Assembly (NCBI GenBank): GCA_035559795.1
Contig: DATMAR010000007.1
Location: 124,001 to 188,000 of the forward strand
Length of the DNA stretch: 64,000 nt
Origin: Fimbriimonadales bacterium
GTDB taxonomy: Bacteria; Armatimonadota; Fimbriimonadia; Fimbriimonadales; ATM1
Reading direction: 5' to 3'
Positions 8,002-17,131 of this stretch are shown here, piece after piece (within the stretch, counting starts at the first letter, position 1; each line of letters begins with the position of its first letter). Position numbers and translations under genes: made by a program. The notes under the pieces were generated by a model that did not search any database, was not told where the DNA came from, and saw only the letters and a list, made by a program, of their open reading frames with translations.

Positions 8002-8850
8002 ATGCAGAGAATCAACTTTCTCGTCAATACACAGCGCGAAGACGCATTGCGTGCTGCGTGCGAAACCGCTCAATGGCTCCGAAGTTTAGGTATCAAAGTC
8101 ACATTCGACCAAGAAAGCGCACAACTTCTCAACGAAGACAGTGTTCCTCTGCAAAAAATCGGCGACGCTGATCTCGTCGTTACCTTCGGGGGGGATGGAA
8201 CACTGATTCACGCCAGCGCTTATTGCAGTGAAACGCTAACCCCGATTTTAGGAGTTTATTACGGGCGTTTCGGATTCGTAACACAATGCGAGCCACATGA
8301 AGTTCGAACTGCGATTCGACAATTTTTAGACGGCGAAGCGGAATACGACGACCGTATGATGCTCAAGGGAGAACTGATAAGAGGTGACACTACCGTTGCG
8401 ACATTGCATGCATTGAACGAAATCGCTGTACAACGTTCGATCGTCACGAGAATGATGATTTTCAGTGTCCGATTGGATTGGGAAGACATCACGTCGTATC
8501 CCGCAGATGGGATTCTCGTTGCAACGCCAACGGGTTCTACTGCCTACAATCTAAGTGCAGGGGGTCCTATCGTAGACCCTCACGTAGAAGCGATGATATT
8601 GACGCCGATTACCCCTCACTCTTTGGCGGTTCGACCATTGGTGCTTTCTCCTGAAAGCGTCGTGGAGCTTTCTATCGGAGCAAGAGGAGACGTCGTAGTT
8701 TCAGCAGATGGCCAATTTCGCTTGAACATGCTTTCGGGGGATAAAGTCACCGTTCGACGCTCGGAACGCAGAACGCGTTTATTATTAGTAGACCGAAGAG
8801 ATTTTTTGATTAAACTTCGCACTCGACTTCTCTGGGGAGCGCGCAGTTGA
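8002..8850 (+). CDS. nadK: NAD kinase
   Basis: 282 residues. It phosphorylates NAD to NADP using ATP or polyphosphate. The diagnostic GGDGT motif is in VVTFGGDGTLIHAS (about residues 60-72), followed by the conserved PILGVYYGRFGFVT segment, LNEIAVQR, the glycine-rich TPTGSTAYNLSAGGPIV motif and TPITPHSL. Length and motif order match the family. It is separated from the upstream TPR gene by only 4 bp. Two REP-like palindromes and tRNA-Ser follow. Confidence 0.95.
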   Translation: MQRINFLVNTQREDALRAACETAQWLRSLGIKVTFDQESAQLLNEDSVPLQKIGDADLVVTFGGDGTLIHASAYCSETLTPILGVYYGRFGFVTQCEPHEVRTAIRQFLDGEAEYDDRMMLKGELIRGDTTVATLHALNEIAVQRSIVTRMMIFSVRLDWEDITSYPADGILVATPTGSTAYNLSAGGPIVDPHVEAMILTPITPHSLAVRPLVLSPESVVELSIGARGDVVVSADGQFRLNMLSGDKVTVRRSERRTRLLLVDRRDFLIKLRTRLLWGARS

Positions 8851-8861
8851 CAAGTTGACAC

Positions 8862-8911
8862 TGTAGGAGCGCCGTATGGCGCGATTATACAGGAGCGCTG
8901 TAAGGCGTGAA
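8862..8911 (+). repeat. REP-like palindrome, two adjacent copies
   Basis: The first copy (8862-8885) has GTAGGAGCGCCG followed by a TATGGCGCGA arm; a degenerate second copy follows at 8890-8911. The same element recurs at least six times in the window, always between genes. Confidence 0.8.
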
Positions 8912-8946
8912 CCAACCCAGGGTGGTGTAATATCCGATAGCTCGAA

Positions 8947-9036
8947 GGAGCGGTGTCCGAGTGGTCTAAGGAGCGCGACTGGAAATCGCGTACTCGCCCA
9001 AAAGGCGGGTCGTGGGTTCGAATCCCACCCGCTCCG
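8947..9036 (+). tRNA. tRNA-Ser (anticodon GGA)
   Basis: The 7-bp acceptor stem GGAGCGG/CCGCTCC, D-arm, anticodon loop CTGGAAA with anticodon GGA, a long class II variable arm (CGCCC/GGCGG) and the T-loop GGTTCGAATCC are all present. CCA is encoded at 9037-9039. The acceptor stem is 7 bp and the anticodon is not UCA, so this is not tRNA-Sec. Confidence 0.97.
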
Positions 9037-9061
9037 CCAGATGTGCAAGACAAATGAAATC

Positions 9062-9223
9062 ATGAAAACACCCAAAGATGTAGATGCATATATGATGGAG
9101 CATCCGAAGAAGACCGCGAACATGCTCGAGAATGTTCGCCGAGTCATCAAGAAAGCCACATCGAAAAAACAGTTTAAAGCACTCGTCGAAGAAAGAGATA
9201 AACAGAATCGAAGAAGGTGGTAA
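9062..9223 (+). CDS. Small hypothetical protein
   Basis: A 53-residue frame from ATG 9062, very basic and rich in Lys/Arg. The first part (VDAYMMEHPKKTANMLENVRRVIKKATSK) loosely resembles the N-terminus of DUF1801/YdhG-type proteins, so it could be a truncated remnant or an independent small protein. No clear ribosome site is seen. Weak call. Confidence 0.35.
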   Translation: MKTPKDVDAYMMEHPKKTANMLENVRRVIKKATSKKQFKALVEERDKQNRRRW

Positions 9224-9386
9224 TTAGCTGCTCTCAGTGAAATCATAGTAAGCAAATAAAAAAACGCCAGAGAACCGAAAAAGTACAAACTCCACTTTAC
9301 AACCAAAACATTTTTATACTTTGAGGATTTCATATAAAATAAACTAACATGAGGGTGTCAGTCTTTGGCAATAATGAAAAAGATTT

Positions 9387-10565
9387 ATGAAAAATAGATT
9401 CGGCATTTCTAAAAATGTTGTCTTTTTGGGGTTGGTGAGTTTTTTCAATGATGTAGCCTCGGAAATGATTTATCCTATCGTTCCGATTTTTCTGACGAAT
9501 GTTTTACAAGCACCAGTGTCCATTGTAGGATTAATTGAAGGGATTGCCGAGTCGACCGCAAGCGTTTTGAAGGTCGTATCCGGTTGGCTTTCCGATAAAT
9601 ACCGCAGCAGAAAACCCTTCCTCGTTGCAGGTTATTCGTTTTCAGCGGTCTCTAAAATAATTTTAAGTTTGGCTTATAGTTGGCCTTTTGTTTTATTTGC
9701 GAGATTTATCGACCGTTTCGGCAAAGGCGTGCGTACTTCCCCCAGAGACGCTTTGATTGCCGAAAGTTCAGAAAACTCCCTTCGTGGGAGAGCATTCGGA
9801 TTTCATCGGGCGCTCGATACATTGGGGGCTGTGTTGGGTCCTCTTTTCGCGATTTTGGCAATTCATTTTTTGAATAATAATTTTCGTTTGATTTTTTTCC
9901 TCGCCTTTATCCCTGCGAGTATCGGAGTTCTTTTACTCCTACTTTTTGTTGCAGAAAAAAGAAAAGAGATTCATCTTTCTCCCGATCTTAATTTCAACTG
10001 GCGAAATTTCGATTCTTCTTTTAAGATTTTTTTGTTCATCAGTTTCATCTTTGCTTTGGGAAACAGTTCCGACGCTTTTTTAATATTGCGAGCGCAAAAT
10101 TTAGGTCTCTCCGTAGTGTCAGTCATACTTGCTTATGTGCTTTTTAATTTCTTTTACGCGGTTGCTTCGACACCCGCAGGAATGATTTCCGACAAAGTCG
10201 GACCGAAAAAAATTCTTCTTATCGGTTTTTTCCTCTTCTCTGCTGTGTATCTTTTCTTCGGCCTCGCGAACGCGAGCATTCTGCTTTGGTTCCTTTTTCC
10301 GTTTTACGGAATTTATATGGCTCTTACCGAAGGAGTGGGAAAGGCTTATATCTCTAATTTAGTTCCTCAAGAAAAGACGGGAACCGCTTTTGGTATCTAT
10401 CAAACGACAATCGGACTCTGTACGTTTCTTGCCTCATTAATTGCAGGGCTGCTTTGGACGCACGTCGGTGCGAGCGCGCCATTTATTTTCGGAAGCGTGA
10501 TGGCAATAATCTCCGGTTTTTTGTTTATTATTTTAGAAGCAAAAATAAAACCTGTAAAAATATAA
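9387..10565 (+). CDS. MFS transporter
   Basis: 392 residues with about twelve hydrophobic segments, typical of the major facilitator superfamily. The cytoplasmic loop 2-3 signature appears as GWLSDKYRSRKPFL, and a second copy after the central loop as GMISDKVGPKKILL. The N-terminal NDVASEMIYPIVPIFL segment is characteristic of a subgroup of MFS proteins of unknown substrate. The export substrate cannot be inferred. Start at ATG 9387. Confidence 0.85.
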   Translation: MKNRFGISKNVVFLGLVSFFNDVASEMIYPIVPIFLTNVLQAPVSIVGLIEGIAESTASVLKVVSGWLSDKYRSRKPFLVAGYSFSAVSKIILSLAYSWPFVLFARFIDRFGKGVRTSPRDALIAESSENSLRGRAFGFHRALDTLGAVLGPLFAILAIHFLNNNFRLIFFLAFIPASIGVLLLLLFVAEKRKEIHLSPDLNFNWRNFDSSFKIFLFISFIFALGNSSDAFLILRAQNLGLSVVSVILAYVLFNFFYAVASTPAGMISDKVGPKKILLIGFFLFSAVYLFFGLANASILLWFLFPFYGIYMALTEGVGKAYISNLVPQEKTGTAFGIYQTTIGLCTFLASLIAGLLWTHVGASAPFIFGSVMAIISGFLFIILEAKIKPVKI

Positions 10566-10643
10566 AACTCGGGGAAGCTTGAACGTTGAATTATTGAATA
10601 TTGAATATTTATAATTAGGATTATCTCAAGGAAGGTGAGAATT

Positions 10644-11012
10644 ATGGCGAAACAATCTGAGAGCATCACGGGAAAGAACTTCGATAAACCGGATGAAACG
10701 CGACGTCCTTTCGAAAAAGGCAAAATCGATGTCATTACCGTCGGTGGTTTGACATTCTATCGTGAGACGCTCGATCCCGGCTGGCAATGGTCGAAACATG
10801 TCAAGCCTGTCGTGGGTGGAGAAAGTTGCCAGAAATTCCATGTGAAAATATTCCTCGCGGGACGACAACGCGTCCGAATGGACGACGGCACCGAAATGGA
10901 GTTCGGTCCGGGTGATGTCGCTATAATGCAACCCGGGCATGACGCTTGGGTCGTAGGTGACGAGCCGAATGTCTTGATCGAGCTCGCAGACGTCGTCAAG
11001 CGACCAGAATAA
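10644..11012 (+). CDS. Cupin-domain protein
   Basis: 122 residues from ATG 10644, chosen over an in-frame GTG at 10635 because AAGGAAGG (10628-10635) is spaced correctly for it. Single cupin beta-barrel: the first motif region is around WSKHVKPVVGGESCQKFHVKIFLAGRQ and the second is FGPGDVAIMQPGHDAWVVGDEPN. His residues are present at several cupin metal-ligand positions. Similar small cupins occur as uncharacterised metal-binding proteins or enzymes. Function unknown. Confidence 0.7.
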   Translation: MAKQSESITGKNFDKPDETRRPFEKGKIDVITVGGLTFYRETLDPGWQWSKHVKPVVGGESCQKFHVKIFLAGRQRVRMDDGTEMEFGPGDVAIMQPGHDAWVVGDEPNVLIELADVVKRPE

Positions 11013-11136
11013 AGGTTAACGTCTAAAAGAATTTCTCAACAGATGCTCTGCACCTCTTAGAGAATTTGCTTTCCTGAAATCTCTTTTCGCTTGCTTCCAT
11101 ACGAGGCGGGTAGAGAGAAGTTTTCCGAGAGTTCTG

Positions 11137-11171
11137 CCCGAATCGAGCATGTTGAAAAAAACCGATTCGGG
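11137..11171. other. Inverted repeat upstream of haem-oxygenase-like gene
   Basis: CCCGAATCG (11137-11145) and CGATTCGGG (11163-11171) are perfect 9-base complements with a 17-nt A-rich loop. They lie about 40 bp upstream of the next start codon. No T-run follows on the plus strand. It could be a regulatory hairpin or operator; no function can be assigned. Confidence 0.4.
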
Positions 11172-11213
11172 TATATTTGCCCATCGGGGTAAAAAAGCAT
11201 CTTGGAGGTGGTC

Positions 11214-11828
11214 ATGAACCCAGTAAGCGAATTCAGAGAAATTATCCTGCAATACGATTTGAACAAGCACCCGTTTTATGTCGCCTGGCGTGAGGGGACT
11301 TTGCCCATCGAGAAACTTCAGCGATACGCGCATGATTACGGGAAGTTCATCGCGAGTATTCCGAAGGCTTGGGAAACGCTTTCTGAAAATCGAATCGCTA
11401 ACGAAGAACGCTATCATGTTTCCTTATGGGAAGAGTTTCGAAACGCGGTAGACGAAAAAGTCGGAAGAAGAATTTCTTTCTCCTCGATTCCTGAAATGGA
11501 AGAGCTTTGCATGGAAGCGGAGCGCTGTTTCAAAAAACCAGCGGAGTCGTTAGGAGCCTTATACGCTTTCGAATATCAACAGCCCGGAACTTCGAAAACG
11601 AAATTGGAAGGGCTTCGAAAGTTTTATCACCTCGAAGAAAACGGTGAAAAGTATTTCGAGGTTCACGAAAACGATTTCGCAGAGCCGAAATTATTGGAAA
11701 AGAGAATCAAGAAACTACAGAATCGGGACTACCTTTGTGCGAAGATTGCATGTTCCCGAATGAGTGCATCGATTTGGAGAGCCTTGGACGGCTTGATGAG
11801 AGAAGAACCAGCGAAGATAAGAGTTTAA
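11214..11828 (+). CDS. Haem-oxygenase-like / TenA-PqqC fold protein
   Basis: 204 residues from ATG 11214, which has a good GGAGGTGG site just upstream. All-helical protein with conserved HPFYVAWREGTLPIEKLQRYAHDYGKF near the N-terminus and YAFEYQQPGTSKTKLEGL in the middle. This pattern is typical of the haem-oxygenase-like superfamily (TenA, PqqC and iron-dependent oxidases). Several His and Glu residues could bind di-iron. The reaction cannot be deduced. A 9-bp hairpin lies in its leader. Confidence 0.65.
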   Translation: MNPVSEFREIILQYDLNKHPFYVAWREGTLPIEKLQRYAHDYGKFIASIPKAWETLSENRIANEERYHVSLWEEFRNAVDEKVGRRISFSSIPEMEELCMEAERCFKKPAESLGALYAFEYQQPGTSKTKLEGLRKFYHLEENGEKYFEVHENDFAEPKLLEKRIKKLQNRDYLCAKIACSRMSASIWRALDGLMREEPAKIRV

Positions 11829-11867
11829 GTTTTACAATTTTTCAACTGGTTTCGCTACGAGATGTCG

Positions 11868-11890
11868 TCGCGCCTTACAGCGCTCCTACA
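11868..11890 (-). repeat. REP-like palindrome
   Basis: Inverse-orientation copy of the dispersed element (TCGCGCCTTACAGCGCTCC core) between two convergent genes. Confidence 0.8.
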
Positions 11891-11926
11891 TGTTATTGAT
11901 TTTGCCGGGCTTGGTTAAAGAAACAA

Positions 11927-12649
11927 TCAATCCTTCAATGTAAATGGATTGAAATCGGTGTTTCTGTCGTAATAATCCTCCTTCTCCGCACGCTTCAGAA
12001 AATTTACAACGAGGTATGTAATCGGAGTCCAAAAGACTTCGACGGAAACTTTGAATAAGAAATTGAATAGAACGACTTGAAACATTTTTTCGGTTGACCA
12101 AATTCCGTAAAAGGCAAAAGGGTAAAAGATTAAACTGTCTGCACCTTGTCCGACTGCGGTGGAGGTAATCGTCCGTGTCCACAAGAATCTTCCCTTCGTC
12201 CATACTTTCATTTTCGCCATGACATAGGAATTCAAAAAATCTCCGACCCAGTATGCAATCATCGAACCGACAACGATTCTCCATGTATTTCCGAAAACGA
12301 CTTCGAGCGCAGGTTGAATTTTTTCGTTGAATGGTTCACCAGGGTCAGGAGGCAAGTGGATGACGACTGCGCCCATCAGAGCAGCGAAGCCTAATGCGAT
12401 AAAACCAGCCCAAATGACTTTTCTCGCTCGCGCGTATCCATAGACTTCCGTGAGAACATCCCCGAAGATGTAACTAATGGGGAAGAAAATATTTCCCGCT
12501 CCGAAAGTGATTCCGAAGAGTTTGCATACCTTTCCGGGTCCTATTAGATTCGAACAAAGAAGCACCGTTACGAACCCAGCCATAATCAGTTCGTAATATT
12601 TATAGTGTTTCGTTTGTGTCCTTTGTTGTGTTGCTCTTTTAGCTCGCAT
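11927..12649 (-). CDS. yhhQ: Queuosine precursor transporter (VUT/YhhQ family)
   Basis: 240 residues, six or so membrane segments. Family knowledge: takes up queuosine precursors such as preQ0/preQ1 for tRNA modification. The family hallmark is visible in FFPISYIFGDVLTEVYGYARARKVIW (about residues 55-80), and the later segment with IVVGSMIAYWVGDFLNSYVMAKMK also fits. I found no clear preQ1 riboswitch in the 248 bp upstream, which otherwise hold nothing recognisable. Confidence 0.88.
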   Translation of the reverse strand: MRAKRATQQRTQTKHYKYYELIMAGFVTVLLCSNLIGPGKVCKLFGITFGAGNIFFPISYIFGDVLTEVYGYARARKVIWAGFIALGFAALMGAVVIHLPPDPGEPFNEKIQPALEVVFGNTWRIVVGSMIAYWVGDFLNSYVMAKMKVWTKGRFLWTRTITSTAVGQGADSLIFYPFAFYGIWSTEKMFQVVLFNFLFKVSVEVFWTPITYLVVNFLKRAEKEDYYDRNTDFNPFTLKD

Positions 12650-12897
12650 ACTGTTTAGCGAATAGATCTTAATTTAGAGACGAATTCGAAACCCTATTTT
12701 TTTTGTGAAAAAAATTATGGATATGATACCGATAATCTCCTTCTCCCGTTCCCGAGTTCTACTCCGACGACCGAATCAATAATAAATTCGTTCTAAACAA
12801 TCGTTCTATTAGTAAAACGCTTCGCTCACAGGTCATCCCTACGAAAAATGGAAAGGGATAATTTATGCTTTTCGCATCACTCCATAAATACAACCAT

Positions 12898-13425
12898 TCA
12901 TCTTTCTAAAATCGCTTCTGCGTCTATTGTGATGTATACATCGTCTCCCACGACCTTTCCACCATCGAGTGTCTCTGCGTCCCAACTCACTCCGAAATCG
13001 TGACGATTGAAGACTGTCTCCGCATAAAATCCGATTCTATAATCATCGAACGGAGAATGAACCTTACCATTGAAACGTACGGCGAGGGTAACTGTTCTCG
13101 TTACTCCCCGAATCGTCAAATCCCCCATCACTTTGTATTGATATTTGCCAGTAAGAATGACTTTCGTGGAGCGGAATTCTATGAGAGGATGATTCTGCGT
13201 GTCGAGAAAATGGTCACTCCGCAAATGTGCATCTCTTTCCTCTTCGTGTGTGCATAAGTTTTGAGCGTAAACTTTTGCTTCTGTATATGCTTCTTGTGGT
13301 TTTTCGGGGTCGAACTCGAGAAATCCTTCGATGTTTTTGAGATGTCCACGAACGTCCGTCACCATCATATGGCGCACGCAAAACTCTGCTGCGGTGTGAC
13401 CGGGTTCGAACCTCCATCGCGCCAT
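12898..13425 (-). CDS. YceI family protein
   Basis: 175 residues with the YceI lipocalin-like pattern: FCVRHMMVTDVRGHLKNIEG near the start, HLRSDHFLDTQNHPLIEFRST in the middle and the closing FNRHDFGVSWDAETLDGGKVVGDDVYITIDAEAI. The family binds isoprenoid-type lipids. Most YceI proteins carry a signal peptide, but this one starts directly at the domain (MARWRFEPGHTAAEF), so a cytoplasmic location is inferred. About 240 bp of non-coding sequence with no recognised element lies upstream. Confidence 0.88.
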   Translation of the reverse strand: MARWRFEPGHTAAEFCVRHMMVTDVRGHLKNIEGFLEFDPEKPQEAYTEAKVYAQNLCTHEEERDAHLRSDHFLDTQNHPLIEFRSTKVILTGKYQYKVMGDLTIRGVTRTVTLAVRFNGKVHSPFDDYRIGFYAETVFNRHDFGVSWDAETLDGGKVVGDDVYITIDAEAILER

Positions 13426-13663
13426 AAAATTGCTACGCTCGATGCACTATACCTCGAATCGCATTCGAGCGAGCGATTTCAATAGAAAGGTAATAGGATT
13501 CGAAACTGCAACTTTTAGAGATCGAAAATCTGCTCTTTATTAGAAACTCGGGTTACTGTAAACGCTTTGTCTTTTACTTTTCACAAATGATGCACTCGAA
13601 ATGACTTTTCTTTGCGCAGAAGAAGTGGCTTGCAATTCGAAAAGAAGTTACGACCCTTTCGAG

Positions 13664-14416
13664 TTACCGCCTCGCGTCCACTAAAACGCGAAGCCATTTT
13701 TCGGATAAGAACTCGGTCGCAACCCCACCGCTGCTTTTGCTGGAGTGAATGAAATATCCGTTGCCGATGTATATTCCGGTGTGAGTGATTCTGGTTCGCC
13801 CCCCGTCTGTGAAATACAAACGATCGCCCATTTCTAATTGATCCAATCGCGCGACAGGCATTCCCACCGTCGCCTGCTCTTCCGCAGTTCTGGGTAACCG
13901 TATCCCGAATTGTTTATATAACTCTTGCACGAATCCGCTGCAGTCTACACCGCTTCGCAAATCGGTGCCCCCCCATTTATACGGCGTACCTATGTATTTC
14001 ATCGCCTCGCTGATGAGTTGGCTTTGCCAACTTCCGTTGCGTGAAACCATCGCCTGACCGGATATACGAAATTCGTTCACAGAAGTCTCTGGCTTTATCC
14101 CCACCTCGAAAGGAAGTCTATCTACATATTTCGCTTGTATATATCCATTGCTCCCGTCCGCCATAACTACAGTTGCCCATTCCGAAGTGAGATTGCGCAA
14201 AACTACGTATTGTTCGTTTTTCGCTTTGCAAAGAACTCTCGAGCGCACGTTCGGTTTCAGATAAATCGGCACGTCTTCTTGATTCACTTGCCCCAATTTC
14301 CCGATTTTCGCACGCTCGGGGTTTCTGTTTTGGGCATTTTGTGCATCCGAAAAAGGAGCAGCGAAAATCATCAAAAGAAATAGCCAAGCGAAGAGCAAAC
14401 TGCGTCCTTTAGCCAT
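13664..14416 (-). CDS. Secreted NlpC/P60 peptidase with SH3 domain
   Basis: 250 residues: signal peptide (about 1-25), bacterial SH3-like domain (about 40-100, VNQEDVPIYLKPNVRSRVLCKAKNEQYVVLR), then an NlpC/P60 domain (about 130-250). Catalytic Cys is in DLRSGVDCSGFVQELY, catalytic His in RITHTGIYIGNGYFIHSS. These enzymes cleave gamma-glutamyl-diaminopimelate bonds in peptidoglycan; an exported cell-wall hydrolase is inferred. It lies in the same direction as the PspA gene upstream, with about 120 bp between. Confidence 0.9.
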   Translation of the reverse strand: MAKGRSLLFAWLFLLMIFAAPFSDAQNAQNRNPERAKIGKLGQVNQEDVPIYLKPNVRSRVLCKAKNEQYVVLRNLTSEWATVVMADGSNGYIQAKYVDRLPFEVGIKPETSVNEFRISGQAMVSRNGSWQSQLISEAMKYIGTPYKWGGTDLRSGVDCSGFVQELYKQFGIRLPRTAEEQATVGMPVARLDQLEMGDRLYFTDGGRTRITHTGIYIGNGYFIHSSKSSGGVATEFLSEKWLRVLVDARR

Positions 14417-14539
14417 ATTAACTCCCAGAAAACCTCTCGACCATAAGATTTAAAAGCCTATTCACAGTGTCGGTAGTTCTCGCTGAAAAGTTCACCTCAA
14501 TTCCTTCTGCCATAGCGAAAAAGCGAATTCCCCGGAATT

Positions 14540-15298
14540 TCAACTTGGTTGCTGTCCTTTTTGATTCAACCTTTCTTCCAATTCTTGTAATTGAGCCTCT
14601 ACAGTTTCCGTTGTTGCCGGAGTCGCCTCTGTCGCAGGGGCAAGCCCCAGTCTTTCTTCGAGTTTTTTCAGTTCCTCGTCTGCGGCAGCGTCCAATGCCA
14701 TATCCTCCATCTTCATGAGTTTGCCTTGGATGCTTTCCTGTGCCAACTCTTGACGGGCGGCTGCTTCGCTTCGCGCCTGTCGGATACGCTCCGCCGCAGC
14801 CTCGAACGAACCGAACTGCGCTTCTGTTGTGAATTCGTCGAGTGTCTTGCTCAGAGCGGACTCTATTTGAGCCTGTTTATACTGCGCCTTCATTGCCAAT
14901 GCTTCTGCAGTCCGACGGCGCACTTCCTCCTCCTGACGACGAATTGCGAGTTTCACCTGTTCGACAGCGGTGTTCGCCTGGGCGAGGGAGGCTCTCAGGC
15001 TCTCCAAAGTCGCCTGGTAATTCGCCTTTTCGCGCAGAAGTTGTCGTGCAAGGTCCCGATTGCCGAGTTTCAAGGCTTGAATCGCTTGAGCCTCGAGATT
15101 GTTCACTTTGCGCACGTGTTCATCGACCATCGCTTGCAAGTTATTTCGTTGGGTGATGGCTTGTATCGCCCGTTCCTTATTCGCCTGCAAGGTTTCTTGC
15201 ATTTCGCGACGGGCTTGGTCGAGCATCAGGTCGGGGTCTTCGAGCCTGTTCATCAAGCGATTGAAAATCGCTTTGAGCCAGGCAAAAAATCTTCGCAT
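14540..15298 (-). CDS. pspA: PspA/IM30 family membrane-stress protein
   Basis: 252 residues from ATG 15298, supported by GGAGGAG upstream; an in-frame extension to 15358 lacks a ribosome site. An amphipathic N-terminus (MRRFFAWLKAIFNRLMNRLEDP) is followed by a long coiled coil (about residues 25-215) with the PspA pattern DQARREMQETL. A Thr/Ala/Glu-rich C-terminal tail follows. PspA/IM30 proteins form ESCRT-III-like oligomers that stabilise membranes. No pspF, pspB or pspC neighbours are seen, so regulation is unknown. Confidence 0.85.
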   Translation of the reverse strand: MRRFFAWLKAIFNRLMNRLEDPDLMLDQARREMQETLQANKERAIQAITQRNNLQAMVDEHVRKVNNLEAQAIQALKLGNRDLARQLLREKANYQATLESLRASLAQANTAVEQVKLAIRRQEEEVRRRTAEALAMKAQYKQAQIESALSKTLDEFTTEAQFGSFEAAAERIRQARSEAAARQELAQESIQGKLMKMEDMALDAAADEELKKLEERLGLAPATEATPATTETVEAQLQELEERLNQKGQQPS

Positions 15299-15377
15299 GT
15301 AGGTTTGCTCCTCCTGCTTTTTCAGCATTATACTGCGATAACGACTTGCGGGCTTCACTTACCGGTAAACTTCTATC

Positions 15378-16262
15378 GTGCAATTCTGCGCTGCATCGGT
15401 GCAACTCGCCCCATTCAAAGGCAGAATCGAAGAAAACCTCAACCGAATAGCCGAGGCAGCCCTTCGCTGTTCCGAGGAAGGCGCTGAACTCGTAGTTTTT
15501 CCAGAAACCATAACCACGGGATACTTTTTGGAGGGGGGTGTGGCGGAATTATCAATGACATCTCAGGAACTCGTGGAGAGGCTGCATCGTGCACTAAAAT
15601 CATGCGCGGGAAATAAAACATTCCAAAAAGATTTAGACATCATTCTCGGTTTCTACGAAGAAGAAGATGGGATTTTTTATAACTCGGGGGCGCATATAAA
15701 TTTTCAAAAAGGCAATCCTGCGCTTTTACATGTCCATAAGAAATTTTTTCTTCCTACTTATGGCGTTTTCGACGAGGAACGATTCGTTGCGAGGGGGAAA
15801 AAAATCCAGACGTATCCCACGAGATTCGGTCCATTCGCCATTCTGATTTGCGAGGACGTATGGCACAGTATTTCGGCTACGATTGCGGCGCTAAAAGGTG
15901 CAGAAGTAATTGCGGTTTTGGCTGCATCACCGGTTCGCGGAGTTTCTTCAACAAAATACGATAATTTAGAACGCTACGAAAGGATGTTGCGAGCAATCGG
16001 TGAAGAACACGGCGTTTGGGTCATCAATAGTATGTTGGTAGGTTTCGAGGGGGGGAAAGGGTTTTGTGGCGGAAGCATTATCGTGGACCCATTCGGAAAG
16101 ATACGTGCGCAAGGACCATTAGCGGAGGAATTCATTCTCATAGCGGATATCGATTTAGACGAAATTCCGGTGGCTCGCCAACAGTTTCCAGCCCTCGCTG
16201 ATTTGCGAAGCGTGTTAGATAACATCATCGAACAATTTCAAGAATGTGAAATGCAATGTTAG
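15378..16262 (+). CDS. Carbon-nitrogen hydrolase, probable glutaminase partner of NadE
   Basis: 294 residues of the nitrilase superfamily. The Glu-Lys-Cys triad is visible: Glu43 in VVFPETITTGYF, Lys122 in HKKFFLPTYGVFDEERF and Cys158 in ILICEDVW. The gene overlaps nadE by 7 bp. In many bacteria NAD synthetase is one polypeptide with an N-terminal nitrilase-type glutaminase domain; here the two halves appear as separate, translationally coupled genes. That pairing is inference from overlap and fold. The start is GTG; it is divergent from pspA. Confidence 0.85.
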   Translation: MQFCAASVQLAPFKGRIEENLNRIAEAALRCSEEGAELVVFPETITTGYFLEGGVAELSMTSQELVERLHRALKSCAGNKTFQKDLDIILGFYEEEDGIFYNSGAHINFQKGNPALLHVHKKFFLPTYGVFDEERFVARGKKIQTYPTRFGPFAILICEDVWHSISATIAALKGAEVIAVLAASPVRGVSSTKYDNLERYERMLRAIGEEHGVWVINSMLVGFEGGKGFCGGSIIVDPFGKIRAQGPLAEEFILIADIDLDEIPVARQQFPALADLRSVLDNIIEQFQECEMQC

Positions 16263-17131
16263 AAGTTTCGCGATTGCCGATTATTCGGGCGCGCAAAACT
16301 GACCCGGAGTCCGACGAAAATCTTCGTATAAACCCCGAGTTAGTCACCGATTTCTTAGTTCGCTTTTTGCGTGACGAGTGCATCCGCAGGCGTGGGGTAT
16401 CGCGTGCTGTGGTGGGGGTTTCTGGGGGGGTGGATTCTTCGGTTACTACCTGTTTATGTGTTCGCGCTTTCGGAGCGGAAAATGTTTTTGCTTTTCGATT
16501 GCCTTACAAGACGAGTTCTCCGGAAAGTTTGACGCATGCGCAAATGCTCATCGAAATGCTCGGGGTTCCATCCCGCACGATTGAAATCACTCCGATGGCG
16601 GATGGTTACTTGCAAAATGCCGAGCCCGATGCCGACCCACGACGCATCGGCAATGTCTGCGCGCGATGTCGCATGGTTATTCTTTTCGACCAGAGTATGA
16701 AGCTTCATGCGCTTCCTATAGGAACGAGTAACAAGACGGAAAGGATGTTCGGATATTTCACATGGCATGCAGACGATGCCCCCCCCATAAACCCGTTAGG
16801 AGACTTATTTAAAACTCAAGTGTATAAATTGGCGCGATACCTCGGAGTACCGAAGCTGATTCTCGAAAAACCTCCCAGTGCGGATTTAGTCGTAGGACAA
16901 ACTACAGAGGGCGATTGGGGAATTTCGATTCCGGTGGCAGACAGGATTCTCGCTTTGCTTTTGTTAGGATATCGCGAGAAGCAAATCGTAAGAAAAGGGT
17001 TTCGAGAAGAAGACGTTCGCATCGTAAAACGGATGGTGGATTCCACGCATTGGAAGCGCAAAATGCCAACCGTCGCAATGATTTCTACGAGCGCGATTGG
17101 AGAATACTATTTAAGACCAGTGGATTATTGA
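16256..17131 (+). CDS. nadE: NAD(+) synthetase
   Basis: 291 residues. It converts nicotinic acid adenine dinucleotide to NAD using ATP and ammonia or glutamine. The ATP-pyrophosphatase loop is VVGVSGGVDSSVTTCL (about residues 50-65). Other typical segments are IGNVCARCRMVILFDQS, LPIGTSNKTERMFGYFTWHADDAPPINPLGDLFKTQVYKLARYLGVP and PSADLVVGQTTEGDWG. It overlaps the upstream nitrilase gene, probably its ammonia donor. The gene ends with TGA and converges on the metal permease with a 7-bp overlap. Confidence 0.95.
   Translation: MLEVSRLPIIRARKTDPESDENLRINPELVTDFLVRFLRDECIRRRGVSRAVVGVSGGVDSSVTTCLCVRAFGAENVFAFRLPYKTSSPESLTHAQMLIEMLGVPSRTIEITPMADGYLQNAEPDADPRRIGNVCARCRMVILFDQSMKLHALPIGTSNKTERMFGYFTWHADDAPPINPLGDLFKTQVYKLARYLGVPKLILEKPPSADLVVGQTTEGDWGISIPVADRILALLLLGYREKQIVRKGFREEDVRIVKRMVDSTHWKRKMPTVAMISTSAIGEYYLRPVDY

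Noticed and set aside
8947-9036. Possible tRNA-Sec because of its long variable arm
   Set aside because: The anticodon is GGA and the acceptor stem has 7 bp; it is tRNA-Ser.
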